From: an uncultured Flavobacteriaceae bacterium
GTDB lineage: Bacteria; Bacteroidota; Bacteroidia; Flavobacteriales; Flavobacteriaceae
Direction: 5' to 3'
NCBI GenBank assembly: GCA_938020445.1
Contig: CALIIC010000102.1
Coordinates: forward strand, 1 to 54,183
DNA: 54,183 nt
Of the stretch, positions 45,911 to 53,282 are shown piece after piece. The position numbers and the translations under genes are program-made. The notes beneath the pieces were generated by a model. It saw only the letters and a program-made list of their open reading frames with translations. It was not told the DNA's origin and made no database searches. Every line of letters begins with the position of its first letter. Within the stretch, counting starts at the first letter, position 1.

Positions 45911-48900
45911 GCTCGTATCCTTAGGTATCTTCTTGTTGGCAATCAGTTGCGGAACCAAAGAACAGCAGGTTTTTAGCAATCCCGATGCAACTGACACAGG
46001 GATTGACTTTGCCAATACCCTGACTGAAACAGACGAGTTAAATATCCTAGACTACCTCTACTTCTACAACGGAGGGGGCGTGGCAATAGGAGATGTTGAC
46101 AACGATGGTTTACCAGACATTTTCTTCTCGGGAAATCAAGTTAAAAACAAACTTTATCGCAACACAGGCAATCTTACTTTTGAAGATATAACGAGTACGG
46201 CGGGGGTCGCTGGCAATAGTACTTGGAATACGGGTACCGTCATGGCTGACGTAAACGGCGATGGCTTGCTTGATATTTACGTATGCGCTGTTGTCGGAAT
46301 CAAAGGTTTTAACGGATATAATGAACTCTATATCAACAACGGCACCGATAGTTCAGGTGCAATATCCTTTACCGAAAGTGCCGCCAAGTACGGCCTAGAC
46401 TTCGATTCTTACAGTTCTTCGGCCGCTTTTCTTGATTATGATTTAGATGGAGATTTGGACATGTACCTGCTCAATCATGCCGTACACACTCAAGAATCGT
46501 TTGGGAATGCCGAACTACGCTATAAGCGAGATTTTCAAACAGGCGACAAACTACTGCGCAATGATGGGGGGAAATTTACCGATGTAAGTGAAGAAGCCGG
46601 CATTTACGGCGGTATTAATGGATATGGCCTCGGAGTCGCCGTGGCCGATTTTAATCAAGATGGTTACCCCGATATTTATGTGGGGAATGATTTTCACGAA
46701 GATGATTACTACTATCTGAACAAAGGCGATGGTACTTTTGTGGAAAGCCTTCGAAACCACTTTGGTCATACAAGTCGTTTTTCAATGGGGAACGATGTAG
46801 CCGATATCAATCATGATGGTTGGCCCGATATTATCTCTTTGGATATGCTTCCAGAAGAAGAAAAAGTGCTAAAACAGTCTGAAGGCGATGACAACCCACA
46901 GACCCAAAAAATGCGAACGGAACGTTTCGGCTATTACTACCAGTACACCCGAAATATGCTCCATGTAAATCGCAAGGGACAAGCCTATCAAGAAACTGCC
47001 TTAATGAGCGGCGTATCGGCAACAGATTGGAGTTGGAGTGCGCTTTTTGCCGATTATGATCAAGATGGCGAGCAAGACATTTTCATTTCAAACGGCATTC
47101 CCAAACGGCCAAATAATATTGATTTTGTGGATTTTGTTTCAAACGGACAAATTCAAAAAAAAATAGACAACACCAAACTGGTGGATCAGGAAGCGCTTGA
47201 CCTAATGCCTTCTGGAAAAACCCATAACTACGTATTCCAAGGCACTGGAAAACTTGGCTTTGAAGACCGATCAGGAATGTGGATTTCAAAAGACACTTTA
47301 GTTTCCGGGGCAACCGCAATGGCCGATTTGGATAACGATGGCGATTTGGACATTGTGACCAATAACCTGAATCAAACGGCATCGTTGTATGTCAACCAGA
47401 CCAATGAGAAGGGTAATTACCTAAAACTAAAACTGCAATTCTCTTCTAAAAATAGCTTCGGAATAGGCACAAAAGTATTTTCATATCACGGTGGCATATT
47501 ACAATACAAAGAGCTCTACACAGCAAGAGGTTTTCAAGCCTCTTCCGAACCCATGGTACACTTCGGATATGGGCCTGCAACCAAGATCGATTCAATAAAA
47601 ATTGTTTGGCCAGACAACAGTTTTCAAGTACTTAAACAGGTTCCTACCAACCAAACTTTGGTCGTAACGCCTAAAGAAACCCGATCTTTTGATTATGCCG
47701 ATCTTTTCCCTTCAGAAACTATTCTATTTAAAAAAGTAGCCGGGAATCTTGGCGTCGATTTTTCACATAAAGAGGATTCCTATTTAGATTTCAATCGTCA
47801 AAAGTTAATCCCTTACCAAGTTTCGGACAGGGGTCCCGCAACTGCTATTGGGGACCTTAACGGGGATGGCAAGGACGATATCTTTTTTGGAGGTAGTAAG
47901 CGCATTCCCGCACAAGTATTTGTTCAAAATGACACTGCTTTTAACCCATTTGCTTTGCCGGGCGTTTTAAATGACTCCATCAAAGAAGACATAGCTGCCA
48001 TTATACAGGATTTCAATCAGGATGGTAAAAATGATCTGTTCCTGGGAACTGGTGGAGCGGACTTTTTCCAAGAAATGAATCCTCTTTTAGATTCGTATTA
48101 TACCGCTACCGATAGTACTTTTCAAAAGGCTTCCCTGCCCTTAAATTTTGGAAATACCGCAGTGATCGCTCCCAATGATTTTGACAGCGACGGCGATATA
48201 GATCTTTTCGTTGGGAACCAAGCGGTATCAAACGATTTTGGAAAAACCCCCATATCCGTACTATTGAGAAACGACAAGGGCACTTTTACCCAAGTAGACA
48301 ACCAAGCTTTAAAAGCTGTTGGAATGGTTACAGATGCCATTTGGAACGATTTTGATGGCGATGGCACGAAAGATCTTATTGTAATTGGGGAATGGATGGC
48401 ACCTGCTTTCTTTAGAAATACGAATGGGAAGCTTGTTAAAACGGAAGTGGGCCTTGACCATTTAAAAGGGCTATGGCAGGCGATTACCGCGTTCGATATC
48501 GACCAAGATGGTGATACCGATTATCTCATTGGTAACTGGGGAAGCAATACCAAATTCAAGGCGAGCGAAGAAAAACCCATCAAATTGTTTTATGGGGATT
48601 TCGATGAAAATGGACAAAGTGAGACCATCACTACCCAAGAAAAAAATGGCAAATACTATCCTCTTGAAGGCCTAAACGAAATGGCCTCCCAATTGGTATT
48701 TCTAAAGAAAAAATTTAATAGGAATAGTGACTTTGCCGGAAAAGATATTACAGAAATTTTGGAGGAAGAGCAATTGGCAAAAGCAACCGTTTTAAACGTG
48801 AACGAATTGCGTTCGGGAGTTCTGAAAAATGAAAACGGAAGCTATACGTTCGTTCCCTTTGAAAAAGAATTACAGATAGCACCGATAACGGCCTTTGCCA

Positions 48901-49160
48901 CCTTCGATTTTGATGGTGACAAAAAACCAGAGGTTCTTGTTGGTGGCAATTACTTTGGGGTAAAGCCCTATCATGGTCGTTTCGATTCGTTTCCCGGCGC
49001 CTTGATAAATGATGAAAATAACGTACTTTTAGGGGATGAAATTGGCCTAAGATTTATGAATAAATCGATACGGCATCTCGATATCATCTCCCTGAACAAC
49101 CAATCATATTTGTTGGTGACCATCAACAATGACCAAGCTCAATTGTATCAAATAAACTAA
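45903..49160 (+). CDS. FG-GAP/VCBS-repeat lipoprotein with ASPIC/UnbV-like domain, paralogue 3
   Basis: I place the start at the ATG at 45903 (MNKLVSLGIFLLAISC, lipobox AISC), overlapping the upstream gene by 8 nt; an in-frame ATG at 45873 would put ten extra residues before the signal peptide. The protein has about 1,085 residues. FG-GAP loops include DVDNDGLPDIFF, DYDLDGDLDMYL, DFNQDGYPDIYV, DYDQDGEQDIFI, DLNGDGKDDIFF, DFDSDGDIDLFV and DIDQDGDTDYLI. The ASPIC/UnbV-like block is NSFGIGTKVFSYHG to DSIKIVWPDN. It is closest in N-terminal layout to paralogue 1 (DELNILDYLYFYNGGGVAIGD). It ends 4 bp before the haloperoxidase gene. Confidence 0.87.
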   Translation: MNKLVSLGIFLLAISCGTKEQQVFSNPDATDTGIDFANTLTETDELNILDYLYFYNGGGVAIGDVDNDGLPDIFFSGNQVKNKLYRNTGNLTFEDITSTAGVAGNSTWNTGTVMADVNGDGLLDIYVCAVVGIKGFNGYNELYINNGTDSSGAISFTESAAKYGLDFDSYSSSAAFLDYDLDGDLDMYLLNHAVHTQESFGNAELRYKRDFQTGDKLLRNDGGKFTDVSEEAGIYGGINGYGLGVAVADFNQDGYPDIYVGNDFHEDDYYYLNKGDGTFVESLRNHFGHTSRFSMGNDVADINHDGWPDIISLDMLPEEEKVLKQSEGDDNPQTQKMRTERFGYYYQYTRNMLHVNRKGQAYQETALMSGVSATDWSWSALFADYDQDGEQDIFISNGIPKRPNNIDFVDFVSNGQIQKKIDNTKLVDQEALDLMPSGKTHNYVFQGTGKLGFEDRSGMWISKDTLVSGATAMADLDNDGDLDIVTNNLNQTASLYVNQTNEKGNYLKLKLQFSSKNSFGIGTKVFSYHGGILQYKELYTARGFQASSEPMVHFGYGPATKIDSIKIVWPDNSFQVLKQVPTNQTLVVTPKETRSFDYADLFPSETILFKKVAGNLGVDFSHKEDSYLDFNRQKLIPYQVSDRGPATAIGDLNGDGKDDIFFGGSKRIPAQVFVQNDTAFNPFALPGVLNDSIKEDIAAIIQDFNQDGKNDLFLGTGGADFFQEMNPLLDSYYTATDSTFQKASLPLNFGNTAVIAPNDFDSDGDIDLFVGNQAVSNDFGKTPISVLLRNDKGTFTQVDNQALKAVGMVTDAIWNDFDGDGTKDLIVIGEWMAPAFFRNTNGKLVKTEVGLDHLKGLWQAITAFDIDQDGDTDYLIGNWGSNTKFKASEEKPIKLFYGDFDENGQSETITTQEKNGKYYPLEGLNEMASQLVFLKKKFNRNSDFAGKDITEILEEEQLAKATVLNVNELRSGVLKNENGSYTFVPFEKELQIAPITAFATFDFDGDKKPEVLVGGNYFGVKPYHGRFDSFPGALINDENNVLLGDEIGLRFMNKSIRHLDIISLNNQSYLLVTINNDQAQLYQIN

Positions 49161-49164
49161 AAAA

Positions 49165-50508
49165 ATGAGAAAATTCTTGTTGTTACTGCTACCGTTAATA
49201 TTGGTATTTGCATGTGAGGAGGAAAAAACCGCAGAAGCGATCGAAGTAGGCCCTGACGCCCTCCACGGTTCTATAGATAGGGTTACCCAAATCATGATCC
49301 ATGATATTTTCAGTCCGCCCGTTGCGAGTCGCATATTTGCCTACCCAGCTATTGCAGCCTATGAAATTACGGCCTTGAACAATGATGCATACCTCTCCTT
49401 GGCAGGACAGGTAACCGATTTAAAGCCAATTCCGAAACCAACGGAAGATCAAGAAATCAACTATCAACTTGCAGCAGTAGTGGCCCATATGGAGTTAAGC
49501 AAACAACTGATTTTTTCAGAAAAAGATATGGAACAGTATAGAGATAGTCTGTACACCATCTGGGAAGCAAAAAATAAAGAACTATTTAGCAGTTCCAAAG
49601 CATATGGTCTAAAAGTGGCCGATCATATATCGGAATGGATGGGCAAGGACAACTATGCACAAACGCGTACCATGCCGAAATTTACCGTTCGTACCGAAGA
49701 TGAAACACGTTGGCAGCCAACACCTCCCGCCTATATGGAAGGTATTGAACCCCATTGGAGTGAGATACGGCCCTTTTTAATTGATTCGGCGGAACAATTT
49801 AAACCCATACCGCCCCCTCCTTTTTCAATGGAAAAAAAATCAAACTTCTACAAGGAGCTTCAAGAGGTTTATGATATAAGCAAAAAGATAGCGGCCGAAG
49901 GAGATGCATCTGAGGAAATAAAAATTGCCCAATTTTGGGATTGCAACCCTTATGTATCCGTTACCAGAGGGCATTTAATGTTCGCAACCAAAAAAATAAC
50001 CCCGGGCGCACACTGGATCGGAATCGTTAAAATTGCTACCAGAAAAACGGGAAGCGATTTTGACAAAACACTGTATGCCTATACCAAAACGTCTATGGCG
50101 ATTGCAGATGGCTTTATTAGCTGTTGGGATGAAAAATATCGCAGTAATTTAATTCGCCCGGAAACACTCATTAATCAACATATAGATGACAGTTGGAAAC
50201 CCGTATTGCAAACGCCTCCTTTTCCAGAATATACCAGTGGACACAGTGTGGTTTCAGGGGCCGCCTCAATAGCCCTCACCGATGTTTTCGGCGAAGGTTT
50301 TGCGTTTGATGACGACACAGAAGTGCCATATGGTTTACCGGTAAGGAGTTTCACCTCTTTTGAACATGCTGCAGACGAAGCTGCCATCAGCAGAATGTAT
50401 GGAGGTATTCATTATCGAGCCGCGGTAGAAGTTGGTGTAAAACAAGGTAGGGACCTCGGGGAATATATCATGAACAAAGTAAAGATGACACCAAGCGCAT
50501 CAAACTAG
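49165..50508 (+). CDS. Vanadium-dependent haloperoxidase-family (PAP2-like) lipoprotein
   Basis: The 447-residue protein has a lipobox (LPLILVFAC, Cys17) followed by EEEK, an acidic signal consistent with export to the cell surface. All vanadate ligands of the haloperoxidase/PAP2 fold are present with the spacing of fungal chloroperoxidase: K324 and R331 (KYRSNLIRP), S358-G359-H360 (FPEYTSGHS), R410 and H416 (RMYGGIHYR). The positions equal to chloroperoxidase W350 and F397 are W321 and F353. It would oxidise halide with hydrogen peroxide if vanadate is bound; an acid-phosphatase activity is the alternative, because the two families share the site. It lies 4 bp after the third FG-GAP gene. 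Confidence 0.88.
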   Translation: MRKFLLLLLPLILVFACEEEKTAEAIEVGPDALHGSIDRVTQIMIHDIFSPPVASRIFAYPAIAAYEITALNNDAYLSLAGQVTDLKPIPKPTEDQEINYQLAAVVAHMELSKQLIFSEKDMEQYRDSLYTIWEAKNKELFSSSKAYGLKVADHISEWMGKDNYAQTRTMPKFTVRTEDETRWQPTPPAYMEGIEPHWSEIRPFLIDSAEQFKPIPPPPFSMEKKSNFYKELQEVYDISKKIAAEGDASEEIKIAQFWDCNPYVSVTRGHLMFATKKITPGAHWIGIVKIATRKTGSDFDKTLYAYTKTSMAIADGFISCWDEKYRSNLIRPETLINQHIDDSWKPVLQTPPFPEYTSGHSVVSGAASIALTDVFGEGFAFDDDTEVPYGLPVRSFTSFEHAADEAAISRMYGGIHYRAAVEVGVKQGRDLGEYIMNKVKMTPSASN

Positions 50509-50512
50509 AAAT

Positions 50513-51403
50513 ATGAGAAGAAAAATCGGTTTACTGGTCGCAATCTTGCTGATCGCTTCACTCTGCTGGTACCTGTTGATAAAGCCCTACGATTACTTGG
50601 TTCGTTTTGAAGTAAAAGCGCTCCCTGGCACCATCAATCAAACCGTTAAGTTATGGAATAACAGTTTGAACGGCAGCCGACTTGTAAGCCAGAAAAATTT
50701 AGGACATTTCACCTACGAAATGAATCATAATGATTCTATTTTTACCTATGAATGGGACATTGAGCAAATCAACGATTCCCTATCCAAAGTGCGGGTCTAT
50801 GTAAGCAATCCGGCTAACAGCATTCAAAACAAATTAACGATTCCGTTTTCCGACACGCCATTTAAACTTCGAAGTGACCAAACTCTGAAAACGACCTTAA
50901 AGACACTTCACGAACATTTGAAGCGTATTAAAGTTTCAATAGTGGGCGAATCGGAAATCCCGGACACCTACTGTCTTTGCGTACCAATGAAAGACACGCA
51001 ACGGAACAAAGCTGATGGTATGATGAAGAACTATTCTTTTTTGAGCAGTATGGTCTTAAAAAATAATTTGAAGTTCAACGGAAGTCCGTTTGTTGAAATC
51101 ACCGATTGGCAAATAGAAAAAGATAGTATTCATTTTAATTTTTGCAACCCAATAATTAAAACCGATAGCTTGCCTGATATTGCAGACGTTTTTTACAAAC
51201 AAATTAAAGGGCGTAAGGCGCTGAAGGCTATTTACAACGGAAATTACATCACCTCTGATCGCGCTTGGTATGCACTTTTAAACTACGCCGATAAAAACGG
51301 AATCGACGTTGAGAACAAACCATTCGAAATTTTTAACAGCAATCCTAGTACGGGAGCGGGTGAACTCAATTGGGAAGCCGAAATATACATGCCGATAAAA
51401 TAA
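50513..51403 (+). CDS. Membrane-anchored GyrI-like (AraC effector-binding) domain protein
   Basis: The 296-residue protein has one N-terminal transmembrane helix (IGLLVAILLIASLCWYLLI, residues ~5-23) and no lipobox, then an SRPBCC/polyketide-cyclase-like first half (YLVRFEVKALPGTINQTVKLW) and a GyrI-like second half ending KALKAIYNGNY, SDRAWYALLNYADKNGI and ELNWEAEIYMPI. GyrI-like domains bind small hydrophobic molecules. The protein should be anchored in the inner membrane facing the periplasm. It starts 4 bp after the haloperoxidase gene, so it belongs to the same transcript; binding of a substrate or product is only an idea. Confidence 0.72.
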   Translation: MRRKIGLLVAILLIASLCWYLLIKPYDYLVRFEVKALPGTINQTVKLWNNSLNGSRLVSQKNLGHFTYEMNHNDSIFTYEWDIEQINDSLSKVRVYVSNPANSIQNKLTIPFSDTPFKLRSDQTLKTTLKTLHEHLKRIKVSIVGESEIPDTYCLCVPMKDTQRNKADGMMKNYSFLSSMVLKNNLKFNGSPFVEITDWQIEKDSIHFNFCNPIIKTDSLPDIADVFYKQIKGRKALKAIYNGNYITSDRAWYALLNYADKNGIDVENKPFEIFNSNPSTGAGELNWEAEIYMPIK

Positions 51404-51407
51404 AACG

Positions 51408-52265
51408 ATGAAGCGCTATTTCTTCATATTAATCTGCTGCTTTCTCTTAACAAGCTGTGCCAACTACGGGCAACTGACCTACCTGACCAAGCTTCCGAAA
51501 AAACTGGATGAGAATTCGGGGATTGTTCAAATGAAAGATTCAACAGCTTGGTTTATTCAAGATGGTGGCAATTCGGACAAGCTTTACAAGGTTGGTTTCA
51601 GTGGAAAATTATTAAGGGAACTTCAGGTAAAAAATGGTAAAAACATAGATTGGGAAGACTTGGCTTCTGACCCCAACGGAAATGTATATATTGGTGATTT
51701 CGGGAACAATGAAAGTGATCGAAAAGACCTTGTCATCTATAAAGTGCCCAATCCTGAAGTTGAAAAAGGCGAAAAAATAGATGCGAAAAAAATAAAATTC
51801 AACTATCCTGACCAAAAGAAATTTCCTCCAAAGAACAAAAAACAACAGTTCGATTGCGAAGCAATGTTCTATTACGATGGGCATTTGTACCTCATCACCA
51901 AAAACCGGACCCATCCCTTTACGGGCAAGGCAAGAATCTATAGCGTACCGGCAAAAAAAGGAAAACACCAAGCACGTTTGGTAGGAACTTTTGCAACTTG
52001 CAAAGACGAAACAAGTTGTAGGGTTACCGCGGCCACCATTTCGGATGATGGAAAAACCATCGTTTTGTTGGGGAATGGAAAATTGTGGATTTACTCCGAT
52101 TTTAAAGGTGAAAACTTTACAAATGGGGTAGTTGAGGAAATTGACTTAGGTATTCGCACTCAGTTAGAATCAGTATGCTTTACGAACGCTCATACCCTAT
52201 TGCTATCGGACGAACGCAGCAATAAAGAAGGTGGTAATCTCTACACCTTCCAACTACCCAAGTAA
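51408..52265 (+). CDS. Beta-propeller-like lipoprotein of unknown function
   Basis: The 285-residue product has a lipobox (ICCFLLTSC) and a beta-rich body with phrases typical of a propeller: LDENSGIVQMKDSTAWFIQD, DWEDLASDPNGNVYIGDFGN, CEAMFYYDGHLYLITKN, VTAATISDDGKTIVLLGNG and LESVCFTNAHTLLLSDERS. I recall similar sequences only as conserved hypothetical proteins. No acidic stretch follows the acylated Cys (ANYGQL), so periplasmic orientation is likely. Last gene of the operon, 4 bp after the GyrI-like gene, converging with the barrel gene at 52286. Function not assigned. Confidence 0.7.
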   Translation: MKRYFFILICCFLLTSCANYGQLTYLTKLPKKLDENSGIVQMKDSTAWFIQDGGNSDKLYKVGFSGKLLRELQVKNGKNIDWEDLASDPNGNVYIGDFGNNESDRKDLVIYKVPNPEVEKGEKIDAKKIKFNYPDQKKFPPKNKKQQFDCEAMFYYDGHLYLITKNRTHPFTGKARIYSVPAKKGKHQARLVGTFATCKDETSCRVTAATISDDGKTIVLLGNGKLWIYSDFKGENFTNGVVEEIDLGIRTQLESVCFTNAHTLLLSDERSNKEGGNLYTFQLPK

Positions 52266-52285
52266 TGGGCACTTGCCAATTTGCA

Positions 52286-53185
52286 CTAAATTTTAAAGCG
52301 CAGTGCCGCCCTCAGGGATATTCCCTTGCTATCATCTAGCAACAGTATATTGTCTTTATCCGAATCTCGAAATTGAACTCTTCGATTCAGCATATAGGAC
52401 GTACGAACGAAAACCTCTAAGTGCTCCGATAAATGATATTCATACTGAAGGCTTCCAAGGATAAGCGACATATTGATACTTTCTGCGATCTCTTGCGTAT
52501 CTAGTAGAAGTCCGTTTTGAATATTGGCCGTAAAGCCGTCCAGTTCCACACTTGCCTTTAGTCGATGCTTTTCGGATAAATGATACTGCAGATTTGTTTT
52601 AGGTACTCCAAGATTATAAGACCATTTGGGGTGGAACTTTCGATAATAACTAAGAAAAGGCAGCGGGTAGGGAAAACCCCGGTTCCCCGAATAGGACAAG
52701 CCAACAATGAGCCTATAGGGTCTTGCAAGGGAAGCATCATCTCTCCTATCTTGAAGAAATACCAAATCACCGGATAGTACGGCATCGTCAAAACCTAATT
52801 TTTTAGCTGAAAGATTTGAGCTAAACCCTGGGCGTACCCTAGCACCAAAGCGCCATTGCTCATTAAGTTTGCAGGTAAAACCAATCGTAAAATCAAAAAT
52901 CTGAAAACCATCAATCTCTTGTTTATCAAATGGCCTTTCCCCATCTCCAAATACCAGGTTTATATTACTATAGTCTATTCCAAGAAAAAGGTAGCTTCCT
53001 TTTCCATTTAGTTTTACCGGATAGTTGATAAGACCACGGGTTCTGACAAATTCAAAATCGGAAGATACCGCTGGGAGTATTGTATAGTCTATCCGCGCCA
53101 AATCCGAAAGTTGTCCATTCATTGATTTCGGCATCCATAGAAGAACAAAGAAAGATAGAAGTATAGGGCTTTTCCAATAGCTCAT
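52286..53185 (-). CDS. DUF6268-like outer-membrane beta-barrel protein
   Basis: From the ATG at 53185 (MSYWKSPILLSFFVLLW) the protein has 299 residues with a signal peptide cleaved near MNGQ; an in-frame start at 53248 would add 21 residues before the signal peptide and is unlikely. The body is alternating amphipathic strand sequence (FLGIDYSNINLVFG, FDFTIGFTCKL, WRFGARVRPGF, LRAALRFKI), as in flavobacterial DUF6268 barrels of unknown function. It ends close to a convergent lipoprotein gene and lies just downstream of the partial surface-antigen gene, possibly in one transcript with it. Confidence 0.68.
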   Translation of the reverse strand: MSYWKSPILLSFFVLLWMPKSMNGQLSDLARIDYTILPAVSSDFEFVRTRGLINYPVKLNGKGSYLFLGIDYSNINLVFGDGERPFDKQEIDGFQIFDFTIGFTCKLNEQWRFGARVRPGFSSNLSAKKLGFDDAVLSGDLVFLQDRRDDASLARPYRLIVGLSYSGNRGFPYPLPFLSYYRKFHPKWSYNLGVPKTNLQYHLSEKHRLKASVELDGFTANIQNGLLLDTQEIAESINMSLILGSLQYEYHLSEHLEVFVRTSYMLNRRVQFRDSDKDNILLLDDSKGISLRAALRFKI

Positions 53186-53282
53186 AAAGTAGCAACGATC
53201 ATAAGTGAAAATTAGTCTTTTAAAGCTTAATAACATCCAGAGGAACATCTAAGAGAAAGTCAATAGAAAGGTTTTCTTCATG

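Noticed and set aside
39237..49160. EF-hand or integrin proteins
   Set aside because: The DxDxDG loops recur at FG-GAP/VCBS spacing in beta-rich sequence with an ASPIC/UnbV-like block; there are no helix-loop-helix pairs and the proteins are bacterial lipoproteins.
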